Source: Bradyrhizobium xenonodulans
Lineage (GTDB): Bacteria; Pseudomonadota; Alphaproteobacteria; Rhizobiales; Xanthobacteraceae
DNA length: 64,000 nt
Assembly: GCF_027594865.1 (NCBI RefSeq)
Contig: NZ_CP089391.1
Span: forward strand, 1,766,501 to 1,830,500
Direction of reading: 5' to 3'
In this document: positions 34,540-43,084 of the stretch, one piece after another
Layout: every line of letters starts with the position of its first letter
Numbering within the stretch: the first letter of the stretch is position 1
Translations under genes and position numbers: made by a program
Notes under the pieces: generated by a model
What the model was told of the DNA's origin: nothing
The model's database searches: none
The model's input: the letters and a program-made list of their open reading frames with translations, nothing else

Positions 34540-35436
34540 CTAAATCAACCTCGCATGCTTGATCTGCCGGATCTGAAACCCGGATCCGAGTCCCCGCACC
34601 GTCTGCTCGCAGCGCCAGCCGGCATTGTCCTTTTCGATCGTGAACAGATTATACGCCGCCGCCGGGTAGCGGCCGTGCGCGAGCGCGGAGGCCGACGGCA
34701 CGCCGAGCGCGGGAATGTTGCCGTTGGGGCCCTCGAACCACATCGTCGAATGAATGTGGTCGTGCCCGTGCAGGATCAGCTCGACGCCGTGGCGCTTGAG
34801 CAGCGCCAGCAGATCGGCGGAGTCAGTCATCCGCTTCTGGCGCGCATCGGACTTCAAGGGATGATGCACCAGCAGCACGCGGAAGACGTCCTCGGCAGCG
34901 AGACGGTCGAGGACCTGCGCGAGGGCTGCGAGCTGATCGCGGCCGAGCGTGCCCGTCGCCATCAGCGGCAGGGTCGGCACCGCCGTGGACAGGCTGATCA
35001 GCGCCAGCGGCCCGCGCCGGCGCAGGGACGGAAAGCCGATGCGGCCGTCGTCGCCCGCAAGATAGGGCGCAAAGCTCTCGCCGAAGCGGTGAGAGGTGGC
35101 CTGGACATAGGCGTCGTGATTGCCGGGAATCGTGGTGACGCGGTCGGGCGGGCCGACGCCGTCGAGCCAGGCGCGGGCAGGCGCGAACTCGGCCTCCAGC
35201 GCCAGATTGACGAGATCGCCTGTGACCGCGATATGGTCGGGCGCCTGCGCCTTCATGTCGGCGACGAGCGCGTCGAGCACCTCGCGGCGTTGGTATTTGT
35301 GGCGGTTGCGCGTCCAGTTGACGTAGCCGAGCGCGCGCTTGCCGGCGAGCTCGATCAGCCGCGGCTTCGGCAACGGCGGCAGATGCGGGTCGGACAGATG
35401 GGCGAGCGTGAAGGGGGCCAGCGTGTTGTGAGTCAT
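34540..35436 (-). CDS. Metallophosphoesterase (calcineurin-like)
   Basis: 298 residues from ATG 35436. Motifs of the dinuclear metallophosphoesterase fold are complete: LAHLSDPHL (Asp and His near residue 15), AVTGDLVN, IPGNHDAY, VLLVHHPL and ILHGHDHIH. It hydrolyses phosphate mono- or diesters; cyclic-nucleotide phosphodiesterases of the CpdA type look alike, but the substrate cannot be fixed here. The frame runs further upstream to 35865 over the Nudix gene, and that part is antisense to it and rejected. The divergent Nudix gene starts 114 bases away. Confidence 0.9.
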   Translation of the reverse strand: MTHNTLAPFTLAHLSDPHLPPLPKPRLIELAGKRALGYVNWTRNRHKYQRREVLDALVADMKAQAPDHIAVTGDLVNLALEAEFAPARAWLDGVGPPDRVTTIPGNHDAYVQATSHRFGESFAPYLAGDDGRIGFPSLRRRGPLALISLSTAVPTLPLMATGTLGRDQLAALAQVLDRLAAEDVFRVLLVHHPLKSDARQKRMTDSADLLALLKRHGVELILHGHDHIHSTMWFEGPNGNIPALGVPSASALAHGRYPAAAYNLFTIEKDNAGWRCEQTVRGLGSGFQIRQIKHARLI

Positions 35437-35550
35437 GGCGCGCGATTGCCTCGCTATTCGTCCGCTGTAATGGCAAGGTCGCGAGGACTGTGCAAGCGGG
35501 GCCCGGACAGGGCCTCTTGGGAGGGGCTTGGAAGTTCTCTTGGGAGCCTG

Positions 35551-36042
35551 ATGGGGAATCGTCTGAACAGCGTCCGACGGAGATTCGAGCCGCTGCTGCG
35601 GCGGATCTTCCACGCCTGGTTCCTGCTCGTCCGCGGCATGACGCTCGGCGTCCGCGCCGTGGTTCTGGACTCCGAGAACAGGGTATTCTTGGTCAGGCAC
35701 AGCTACGTCGCCGGCTGGTATCTGCCCGGCGGCGGCGTCGATCTCGGCGAGACCATGGAGCAGGCGATGCGGCGCGAGCTCAAGGAGGAGGGGGACATCG
35801 ATCTCACCGCCGAGGCGGTGCTGCACGGCATCTTCCTCAACAGCCACGTCTCCCGCCGCGACCATGTCGCGGTCTACGTGGTCAGGCAGTTCAGGCAGGA
35901 TCGCCCGCCCGAGCCCAATTACGAGATCGTCGAATGCGGGTTCTTCGCGGTCACGGCGCTGCCCGAGGGGACGACGCCCGGCACGCGGCTGCGGATCGCG
36001 GAAGTGCTGGACGGCAAGCCGCCGATCGCGACGTGGCGGTGA
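35551..36042 (+). CDS. Nudix hydrolase
   Basis: 163 residues from ATG 35551. The long frame open from 34453 lies over the antisense phosphoesterase, so only this part is taken as the gene. The Nudix box is at about 60-83: PGGGVDLGETMEQAMRRELK followed by EEGDI, which has the required glutamates for metal binding. Nudix enzymes cleave nucleoside diphosphates linked to another group. A hydrophobic stretch, IFHAWFLLVRGMTLGVRAVV, is near the N-terminus and is part of the fold or a weak membrane contact. The substrate is unknown. It precedes the glycan island by 57 bases. Confidence 0.88.
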   Translation: MGNRLNSVRRRFEPLLRRIFHAWFLLVRGMTLGVRAVVLDSENRVFLVRHSYVAGWYLPGGGVDLGETMEQAMRRELKEEGDIDLTAEAVLHGIFLNSHVSRRDHVAVYVVRQFRQDRPPEPNYEIVECGFFAVTALPEGTTPGTRLRIAEVLDGKPPIATWR

Positions 36043-36099
36043 GGGCGATCTGTGCTAGTAGGTTGCGCTCACGCCCCGGCCGGACGCCACGGAGACCGG

Positions 36100-37236
36100 A
36101 TGAAGATCCTCAAATTTGCCTTTTGCCTGATTTGCCTGCTGATTCTTGCCAGCAACATTTTGATGATGTCCCGGTGGACCGAGGCGCGCGGCGTCAATGA
36201 TGACCTCTGCTATCTGCGTCAGGCCCATCTGTTCCAGCGTTTCGGCCTGGGTGGACTGGACACCGATATTTCGCGGAATGACGACCACTTCATGGAACGC
36301 AAGTTGAAGGAGATCAACTACCCCGACGTGAATGCGCCGCCGTGCCATACCTCGCAGCCAAGCGGCAAGCTCGTGCTGCAATATCCGCCGGGCACCGGCT
36401 TTCTGCTCGCGCTGTTTCCGGAGGGACATCAGGTGGCACCCCTCTATGTCATCGCCAACCTGATCGTGTGCAGCCTCGCACTGTTCGGCATCTTCCTTGC
36501 TGAATCACTTCCCGCGGCATTGTGCGCAGGCCTCTTCGGCGCGCTCGTGAACTACCTCATGATCAATCCGGCAAAGGCCAGCTATTCAATCGCGCCGACC
36601 ATGGTGATCTGCGCGATGACGGGCTATCTGACCGCGCTGTGGCTGACCAGGCGTGAGCGTGATCTGCGGCCGGTCATTCTGATCGGCCTCCTGCTCGGAT
36701 TGTCGGTCAATCTCAGGTTGCCAAACCTGTTCCTCGTTGCGGGCTACGTCCTGTACCTCGGCATCACGTTCCTGCAGTTGCGCAACGGCGCGACATTTGT
36801 CCGAGGCCTCGTGTTTGGCGTTGCGTTCGTCGCGGGCATGGCGCCGACGCTGATCGCCAATGCGATCAATGCCGGCAGCCCTGTCGCGACCACCTATGGC
36901 GCCGGCGATGTCGCCCCGCCCGAATTCAACATTGAGGTGCTCGGCCAGTACCTTGGAGACACGCAGTTGGTCCTGATCGTGCTGGCGATCGGCTCGACCG
37001 CGTGGCTGTTGCGGATGGGAAAGGGCGGCGCGCGCCACGTCGCCCTTGTCGTCGCCGGCAATCTGCTGGTCAATCTGATCTTCTTCCTGAGCCACCCCGT
37101 CTTCACGCCCTACTACGTCGTGCCGATCGCGATGCTCTCCTTGTGGAGCGTGTCGTTTGGTCTGCTGATGCAGTCGGAGGAAGCCGCGAAGCGTGTTCCG
37201 CCCGCGCAGATGGCGAGGGCGGGGCGTGCAGCGTGA
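36100..37236 (+). CDS. Polytopic membrane protein, GT-C glycosyltransferase-like (island gene 1)
   Basis: 378 residues from ATG 36100, with about nine or ten hydrophobic segments. Just after the first segment comes an acidic pair, Asp34-Asp35, in RGVNDDLCYLRQAHLFQRFG, the position where GT-C enzymes such as ArnT and Pmt carry their catalytic aspartate. Such enzymes take a sugar from a polyprenyl-phosphate donor and add it to a lipid or protein outside the inner membrane. The next gene encodes a membrane GT2 of the kind that makes such donors. No GT-C family name can be assigned with certainty. Confidence 0.7.
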   Translation: MKILKFAFCLICLLILASNILMMSRWTEARGVNDDLCYLRQAHLFQRFGLGGLDTDISRNDDHFMERKLKEINYPDVNAPPCHTSQPSGKLVLQYPPGTGFLLALFPEGHQVAPLYVIANLIVCSLALFGIFLAESLPAALCAGLFGALVNYLMINPAKASYSIAPTMVICAMTGYLTALWLTRRERDLRPVILIGLLLGLSVNLRLPNLFLVAGYVLYLGITFLQLRNGATFVRGLVFGVAFVAGMAPTLIANAINAGSPVATTYGAGDVAPPEFNIEVLGQYLGDTQLVLIVLAIGSTAWLLRMGKGGARHVALVVAGNLLVNLIFFLSHPVFTPYYVVPIAMLSLWSVSFGLLMQSEEAAKRVPPAQMARAGRAA

Positions 37237-37261
37237 ATGGGCAGGCGACGGGGGCTGGGCA

Positions 37262-38197
37262 ATGACGCGGTCGCAGCTTCGCATTGCGGTGCTGGTGCCT
37301 TGCTACAATGAGGAGGCGGCGGTTGCGACCGTCGTTGCCGATTTCCGCAAGGCGTTGCCCACGGCCGAACTCTACGTCTATGACAACAATTCGACGGATC
37401 GCACGGTGGTTGTTGCGCGTGAGGCGGGGGCCATCGTGCGCAGCGAGCGCCGGCAGGGCAAAGGCCATGTGGTGCGCCGCATGTTTGCCGATGTCGAGGC
37501 GGACATCTACGTGCTCGTCGACGGCGATGCGACCTATGATGCGCCAAGCGCGCCGCGCATGATCGATGCGCTGCTCGACGACCATTTGGACATGGTCGTC
37601 GGCCTTCGCGTCGATCAATCGCAGGCGGCTTACCGCCGTGGTCACCGCGCCGGAAACCGGATGCTGACGCAATTCCTGGCGTGGACCTTCGGACACGAGT
37701 TCGAGGACATCCTGTCCGGCTATCGCGTGTTCTCGCGCCGTTTCGTCAAATCCTTTCCGGTGCTGTCCGATGGCTTCGAGATCGAGACCGAGCTCGCGGT
37801 CTATGCGCTCGAACTTTCGCTTCCGGTCGCCGAAGTCAAGACGCCCTACTACGAGCGCCCCCAGGGCTCCTTCTCCAAGCTCAACACATGGCGCGACGGC
37901 TTCTGCATCCTGGGTACCATGTTGAAGCTCTATCGCTCGGAAAAGCCGTTGCGCTTCTTCCTGGCGATCGGGGGCCTCCTTGCAGCGGTGTCGGTTATCC
38001 TTGCCGTCCCAATCGTGATCACCTTCATCGAGACCGGTCTGGTGCCGCGCCTGCCCACTGCCGTCCTGTCCATGGGGCTGATGATCACGGCCCTGCTCGC
38101 GGCCTCCTCGGGCTTGGTGCTCGACACCGTGACACGTGGCCGGCGTGAGACGAAGATGCTCGCCTACCTGTCCCAGCCGTCGCTCAGAAGGGACTGA
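37262..38197 (+). CDS. Membrane-anchored GT2 glycosyltransferase (island gene 2)
   Basis: 311 residues from ATG 37262; a frame upstream to 37193 overlaps the previous gene. The GT-A domain (about 5-220) has VLVPCYNEEAAVATVV and the metal-binding DGD at residues 87-89 in YVLVDGDATYD. Two hydrophobic segments at about 233-290 (FFLAIGGLLAAVSVILAVPI and a following one) hold the C-terminus in the membrane. This build is that of DPM1/GtrB-like polyprenyl-phosphate sugar synthases, which make the donor for GT-C enzymes. It starts 25 bases after the GT-C-like gene. Confidence 0.85.
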   Translation: MTRSQLRIAVLVPCYNEEAAVATVVADFRKALPTAELYVYDNNSTDRTVVVAREAGAIVRSERRQGKGHVVRRMFADVEADIYVLVDGDATYDAPSAPRMIDALLDDHLDMVVGLRVDQSQAAYRRGHRAGNRMLTQFLAWTFGHEFEDILSGYRVFSRRFVKSFPVLSDGFEIETELAVYALELSLPVAEVKTPYYERPQGSFSKLNTWRDGFCILGTMLKLYRSEKPLRFFLAIGGLLAAVSVILAVPIVITFIETGLVPRLPTAVLSMGLMITALLAASSGLVLDTVTRGRRETKMLAYLSQPSLRRD

Positions 38198-38287
38198 ACC
38201 TGCCGTGCCCGGACGCGCCGCGGCAGTGGACCGCGCCTGGACTTGAGATGGAAGTGACGGCCCGTGCACTTTATTTGATTTGTTTCG

Positions 38288-39913
38288 ATGAGAATTTCAC
38301 GCATGAACATTCGTATGTCAGCGCTTCTGGACCGGCTTCTCGTTCCGAAGAATCGCGCGGTCGACCTATTCGTTATCCTTGGTTTCTCTTTCCTGTTTTC
38401 ATACCTGCTGATCGGCAGGCAAGTTCAGTCGGCCAATTGGGGGATCGTCGACGACTCCGAGGTGTTTCTGTTCCTCGGGCAGAACCTGCACCTATCCGCG
38501 TCCGATATCTGGAGCACGCTCATCAACAAGACCGAGGTTGGTCAGCACGTCGGACGGTTTCGTCCCACTTTCTATTTTCTCAAGGTTGTCGAGGCGTGGC
38601 TGTTTGGTGCCAACGTTCATCTTTGGTATTTCGTCAACACGGTTTGCTTCGCGCTGTTTCTGGGCGCCCTCTGGCGAATAACCTCGCGCTTCGTCGACTT
38701 GTGGTTGGGAGGCGCGCTGGTCGCGTACGTCGCCTTGCAACCATTATGGGCCCATATCTTTGCCCGACTCGGACCGTCGGAGATATTCGGTGCGGCTTCG
38801 GTCGGACTCATGGTCCTTGCCGCGGATGCGGTCTTATTCGGAGAGCGATCCTGGGTCAGGAACGGCGGTGCCATCTCGATGACGGCTGCGGCAATGGTGC
38901 TCGCCGGCCTGAAGGAGACGTTCTTGCCGCTCGCGCTGGCCGGCCCTGCGCTTGTGTTCGCCCTCGCGGCCGTGAAGAAAAAACTCCCTGTTTACCTGAT
39001 GGCCGTGCTGGCGCTGTTGACTGTCGCCTGGGTAGGGGCAATTGGCTGGGTCGTATCAAAGGAGCTGAGAGCGGCCGGCGGCGTCGATTACAATGCGAAA
39101 TCCGTCGGCCCTGGTGCGACGCTGATCTTTGGGGTCGTCGGGCTGTTCGATGCCTTCGCGCGTACGTGGTGGATATGGATCCTCCCTCTCGCTTCCATGC
39201 AGCTCCTGAAGTTGGTTCCCACGAAGACTTTGAGGGAGTGGATCGCGAGCTCGTGGACCGGATTTTCCGTCTACGCATTTCTGATCGTGATGTACGCCGC
39301 ACAATGTGCGCTCTACCGCATGTCGTTCCCGCACAATTCGCGATACGACTTTCCCGCGATGCTGCTGGTTCCGCTGACGGGATGCCTGCTCATCTGTGAA
39401 GTCTTTCGCCGGCTTCGCGATCGCCATCCGGAAAGTGTCGTTCGTCTCGTTCAGTTTTACGTCGCTATCTTCATTGTGTTTGCAATGATGACGTCGACTG
39501 TAGGTACGCGCTTGCCGATCGCGACGGCGGTCAGGAAGAACATCGAAGTCACCAGCGCCTTCTTCGACGAGGTTCGTCGCGCAGCACTTGCCGCAAGAAA
39601 TGCGCCGGATCACCCGATCATCCTCGATGCCTACGGGCCGGCGGCTTACGAGGGTGTCTTTGCATTGCCGAGTTACCTGAGAGCTCTGGGGGTGACCAAC
39701 ACCCTCTCATTGCATTTCCATCCCGACCCGAATGCCCGCGGTGCGCTCTATGATGGCCTTCAGAAGAGCCTGTCCGAGCTGGAGACGACCGGAGATGGTC
39801 AGCTCGTTCCTTTGCGGACGATTTCATCGGGTTTGTCCAAGGGATGCCTGAGCATCGGCTTGTATGGCCCCCCGGATTCGGGTTGTGCAACATTCAAGAT
39901 CGATGGCAATTAA
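38288..39913 (+). CDS. Polytopic membrane protein, GT-C-like (island gene 3)
   Basis: 541 residues; ATG codons at 38288, 38303 and 38315 are all possible starts. About ten hydrophobic segments in the first 400 residues, then a hydrophilic C-terminal part of about 120 residues (from about 415), as in many GT-C enzymes with a periplasmic domain. An acidic group, Asp55-Asp56-Ser-Glu58, follows the first membrane segment in NWGIVDDSEVFLFLG, the usual place of the catalytic acid. It is not alike in sequence to the gene at 36100. Its stop overlaps the start of the GT2 gene behind it by 11 bases. Confidence 0.7.
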   Translation: MRISRMNIRMSALLDRLLVPKNRAVDLFVILGFSFLFSYLLIGRQVQSANWGIVDDSEVFLFLGQNLHLSASDIWSTLINKTEVGQHVGRFRPTFYFLKVVEAWLFGANVHLWYFVNTVCFALFLGALWRITSRFVDLWLGGALVAYVALQPLWAHIFARLGPSEIFGAASVGLMVLAADAVLFGERSWVRNGGAISMTAAAMVLAGLKETFLPLALAGPALVFALAAVKKKLPVYLMAVLALLTVAWVGAIGWVVSKELRAAGGVDYNAKSVGPGATLIFGVVGLFDAFARTWWIWILPLASMQLLKLVPTKTLREWIASSWTGFSVYAFLIVMYAAQCALYRMSFPHNSRYDFPAMLLVPLTGCLLICEVFRRLRDRHPESVVRLVQFYVAIFIVFAMMTSTVGTRLPIATAVRKNIEVTSAFFDEVRRAALAARNAPDHPIILDAYGPAAYEGVFALPSYLRALGVTNTLSLHFHPDPNARGALYDGLQKSLSELETTGDGQLVPLRTISSGLSKGCLSIGLYGPPDSGCATFKIDGN

Positions 39914-40937
39914 CGATCGTCTGGGGTTGAAAGCGATGCAGGTCTCACGCGAGTCCAAGTCCGACGAGTTCGTCTCGATCGTGGTTCCGTGTTTCAACGA
40001 AGAGGCCGGCATTCGTGAGTTGCTCGCCCGGTGTCGCAGCGCCGCGAGCGACGCGGTGGGTGAACGATACGAAATCGTTCTCGTCGACGACGGATCGGCG
40101 GACGGTACCTGGCGAGCCATTCTCAACGAGATGGACGCGCATAGCGACGTGATCGGGATCAGGTTGTCTCGCAACTTCGGGCATCAGATTGCTCTTACGG
40201 CCGGGTTGTCAGCGGTCAACGGCACCGTGGTCTTCGTGCTGGACGCCGATCTGCAGGATCCGCCTGAATTGTTGAAGCCGATGCTTCGACACATGAAGGA
40301 GACCGATGCCGACGTTGTCTACGGCAAGCGAAAAAGCCGGGTTGGTGAAGGGCGGTTCAAGCGCGCGACAGCCTCGATCTTCTACCGTCTCCTGAGGGAG
40401 GCCACGGATGTCACCATTCCGGTCGACACCGGAGATTTCCGTCTCATTTCGAGGCGTGTTGCGGACATTATTGCGCGTATGCCCGAACGCGATCGTTTCA
40501 TCAGGGGAATGGTCGCGTCTGTCGGCTTCAGGCAGGCGCCCTTCGAATACGATCGTCAGGAACGATTTGCCGGAGATTCCAAGTATCCATTGGCGAAGAT
40601 GATATCATTTGCGATCGATGCGTTCCTTGGCTATTCGATGATATTATTGCGTTTCGCTTCGCTTGCGGCGCTCGCAATGCTCGTCGTTCTCTGCGTCGTT
40701 ATTCTCTATTCGCTTTATGAGTGGCTCTACGGACGCGTGATACCGGGCTGGACGAGCCTCATGATCATCATCGCCACCGCGTCGTTCTTTCAGCTGGTCG
40801 CGCTCAGTATCATCGGAGAATATGTCGGGCGAACGTATTTGGCGACAAAGGAGAGGCCGCTCTTTATCATCGACGAAATCAGGCGAAGTGCCGGGGAGCG
40901 TGATCTGCCCGGCGATTCCACGTCGCCGTCGAGTTAG
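39903..40937 (+). CDS. GT2 glycosyltransferase, GtrB/ArnC/DPM1-like (island gene 4)
   Basis: 344 residues from ATG 39903, inside the previous gene's end; ATG 39936 is an alternative start. The GT-A domain has VSIVVPCFNEEAGIREL, VLVDDGSADGTW and the acidic motif DADLQDPPE with Asp114 and Asp116, the hallmark of the bactoprenol-phosphate glycosyltransferase group. Two membrane segments at about 245-315 close the protein. It transfers a sugar from a nucleotide donor to polyprenyl phosphate on the cytoplasmic side. Together with the GT-C-like protein in front it should be a donor-plus-acceptor pair acting on an envelope glycan. Confidence 0.9.
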   Translation: MAINDRLGLKAMQVSRESKSDEFVSIVVPCFNEEAGIRELLARCRSAASDAVGERYEIVLVDDGSADGTWRAILNEMDAHSDVIGIRLSRNFGHQIALTAGLSAVNGTVVFVLDADLQDPPELLKPMLRHMKETDADVVYGKRKSRVGEGRFKRATASIFYRLLREATDVTIPVDTGDFRLISRRVADIIARMPERDRFIRGMVASVGFRQAPFEYDRQERFAGDSKYPLAKMISFAIDAFLGYSMILLRFASLAALAMLVVLCVVILYSLYEWLYGRVIPGWTSLMIIIATASFFQLVALSIIGEYVGRTYLATKERPLFIIDEIRRSAGERDLPGDSTSPSS

Positions 40938-41058
40938 TCTCATGGCTGTCGTGGCTCGCGCCGAGGCCGGCACCGTTCGCGGCAATTCTGAGCGACAAGG
41001 CGCGGGGGCCGCTCACCGATAGACCGCGGCCTTCCGAGATGCTATCCCGTTTTGCAAC

Positions 41059-41577
41059 ATGACCGATCTCTCGCTCACCATCCTTCCCGAAGCTGCCGGC
41101 GACGCCCAGGCGATCGAACGGCTGCACGAACGTACCTTCGGCCCCGGCCGCTTCGTGCTCAGCGCCTACCGCATCCGCGAGCACGTCGACCACCTGCTCG
41201 AATTGTCCTTTACGGCCCGCATCGGCACGCTGCTGGTCGGCTCGGTCAGGCAATTGCCAATCCTGGTCGGGGAGACGCCGGCCCTGCTGCTCGGGCCGCT
41301 CACGGTCGAGCCGCCGTTCCGTGATCGCGGGATCGGCCGTCTCCTGATGGAGCGCGCGCTGAAAGACGCCAAGGCAAAGGGCCATGCCATCGTGCTGCTG
41401 GTCGGCGACGAGCCCTATTACAGCCGCGTCGGATTCAAGCAGGTCGCCAAGGGCCGCGTCACCATGCCGGGCCCGGTCGATGCCGCGCGCATCCTGGTGT
41501 TCGAGCTCGTCGACGGCGCCTTCGAGGGCGTGTCGGGGCAGGTCGGCCCGGACTGGAGCAAGGCGCGGGCAGGGTAG
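41059..41577 (+). CDS. GNAT family N-acetyltransferase
   Basis: 172 residues. The GNAT acetyl-CoA site appears as VEPPFRDRGIGRLLMERALK (about 81-100, with R-x-x-G-x-G/A), preceded by PALLLGPLTV and followed by HAIVLLVGDEPYYSRVGFKQ. This layout is of the YhbS-like group (COG3153). The substrate is unknown. It lies 30 bases before a second acetyltransferase gene on the same strand, so the two may share a transcript. Confidence 0.88.
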   Translation: MTDLSLTILPEAAGDAQAIERLHERTFGPGRFVLSAYRIREHVDHLLELSFTARIGTLLVGSVRQLPILVGETPALLLGPLTVEPPFRDRGIGRLLMERALKDAKAKGHAIVLLVGDEPYYSRVGFKQVAKGRVTMPGPVDAARILVFELVDGAFEGVSGQVGPDWSKARAG

Positions 41578-41607
41578 GCTACCACGCTCTCATACGGAGT
41601 CTCGACA

Positions 41608-42087
41608 ATGCAGGTGCGGCCCGCTGATGCCGGTGAGATCGATCATCTCGCGCAGCTGTGGCACGGTGCCTGGCATGGCTCGCATGCCTCGCTGGCGCCG
41701 CCCGAACTGGTCCGTCTCCGCACGCTCCCGAGCTTTCGCGACCGGCTCGCGGTCATGCTTCCCAATATCAGCGTCGTCGGCCCCGGTGCGCCGCTCGGCT
41801 TCTGCGCCATCAGGAGTGACGAATTGTACCAGCTCTTCGTGGCGTCCCAGGCGCACGGCGCGGGCGTAGCTGCGGCGCTGATCGCCGATGCGGAAGCACG
41901 GCTCGCCGCATGCGGCGTCGAGCTGGCGTGGCTCGCATGCGCGGTCGGCAACATGCGCGCCGCGCGGTTCTACGAGAAGAGCGGTTGGCACAACGCCGGC
42001 ACCTTCGTGATGCTGTCGGAGACCTCGAACGGGCCTTTCCCCGTCGATCAATGGCGCTTCGAGAAGCGGCTGACGCGCTCAACGTGA
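41608..42087 (+). CDS. GNAT family N-acetyltransferase
   Basis: 159 residues from ATG 41608. The acetyl-CoA binding segment is YQLFVASQAHGAGVAAALIA (about 72-91), and the family's final strand and helix are NMRAARFYEKSGWHNAGTF. The fit to the GNAT fold is good, but no substrate can be named. It follows another GNAT gene by 30 bases; the two proteins are not close in sequence, so this is not a recent duplication. Confidence 0.88.
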   Translation: MQVRPADAGEIDHLAQLWHGAWHGSHASLAPPELVRLRTLPSFRDRLAVMLPNISVVGPGAPLGFCAIRSDELYQLFVASQAHGAGVAAALIADAEARLAACGVELAWLACAVGNMRAARFYEKSGWHNAGTFVMLSETSNGPFPVDQWRFEKRLTRST

Positions 42088-42228
42088 GCGCTTGCCGCTT
42101 CACCTCGCAATGACGGTGTGGAGCTGGCCATCCAGGCCACGACGCGCCCCTTCTTTTTCCAATCCCTTTTGTCTCTTCGCACGAAAATGCTTCGCGCTTG
42201 GCTTGCATCGGCTTGCCGATGAAGCTCA

Positions 42229-42258
42229 AACGATATTGCCTCGCAGGCAACAATCGTT
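42229..42258. other. Hairpin in the 288-base gap before the alpha/beta hydrolase
   Basis: AACGATATTGCC pairs with GGCAACAATCGTT (one extra base) across TCGCA. No T-run follows on either strand. It could be an operator or an attenuator for the hydrolase gene at 42376; the rest of this gap shows nothing I can support. Confidence 0.35.
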
Positions 42259-42375
42259 GCTTCACTGATGGAGATGACGGCGGCGCAACAGGACCTGACG
42301 ATGAGCGCGGCCGGGTGACTCGGCGAGAGACGCCCAGTCCGGCCCATTCAACGCGAACAAACAAGGAGGCCTATC

Positions 42376-43065
42376 ATGGCAATCAAAACCGTCGTGCTCG
42401 TGCACGGAGCTTTTGCGGATGGCTCGTGCTGGGCCAAGGTCATTCCTCTTCTCACCAAGCGGGGCTTAAAGGCTGTCGCGGTTCAGAACCCCCTCAGCTC
42501 CCTTGCCGACGACGTCGTCGCCGTTCACCGCGTCGTCGACATGCAGGACGGCCCGGTGCTGATGGCCGGGCACTCCTGGGGCGGCGCCGTCATCACCGAG
42601 GCCGGCAATCATCCCAAGGTCAAAGGTCTCGTCTATATCGCGGCCGGCGCGCCGGACAGCGGTCAGTCGTTCGACGCCTGGTGGAAGCCCTACAAGCCGG
42701 CCCCCGGCGCAGCCGAGATCAGGCCCTACGGCGAAGGCTATGTGGCGTTGACGCAGGAAGGCGTACGCAAGCACTTCGTGCAGGACATTCCGACCGACGA
42801 AGCCGACATCGTCTACGCAACGCAGGGCCCGCTGGCGGTCAGGTGCTTCGGCGACAAGATCTCGACGGCGGCGTGGCGCTCGAAGAAGTCGTGGTACATC
42901 GTCGCAGCCCGCGATGAGACCATTCCGCCTGATGTAGAGCGCGACTCGGCGAGCCGCATGGGCGCCGAGACGCTCGTGCTCCAGAGCTCGCACGTGCCGA
43001 TGCTGTCCCAGCCCGAGGTCGTGTCCGAATTCATCGCAAACGCCGCCGGCTCCATCAAAGACTAG
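42376..43065 (+). CDS. Alpha/beta hydrolase, esterase type
   Basis: 229 residues, with AAGGAGG upstream of ATG 42376. The N-terminus VVLVHGAFADGSCWAKVIPL gives the oxyanion motif and AGHSWGG the nucleophile Ser67. A late histidine in LQSSHVPMLSQPEVV completes the triad. This short, lid-poor form resembles plant-type methylesterase/hydroxynitrile lyase relatives common in soil bacteria. It has no signal peptide. A LysR regulator gene follows 19 bases later on the same strand and may control it. Confidence 0.88.
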   Translation: MAIKTVVLVHGAFADGSCWAKVIPLLTKRGLKAVAVQNPLSSLADDVVAVHRVVDMQDGPVLMAGHSWGGAVITEAGNHPKVKGLVYIAAGAPDSGQSFDAWWKPYKPAPGAAEIRPYGEGYVALTQEGVRKHFVQDIPTDEADIVYATQGPLAVRCFGDKISTAAWRSKKSWYIVAARDETIPPDVERDSASRMGAETLVLQSSHVPMLSQPEVVSEFIANAAGSIKD

Positions 43066-43084
43066 TGGCGGCGCTGGTCCGCCC

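Noticed and set aside
34453..35550. Extension of the Nudix reading frame by some 365 codons
   Set aside because: This part is antisense to the metallophosphoesterase and has shadow-type composition; the Nudix fold is complete from 35551.
36100..40937. Island as a phage Gtr serotype-conversion cassette
   Set aside because: No GtrA-type flippase, integrase or phage gene is present, so only the likeness in enzyme logic was kept.
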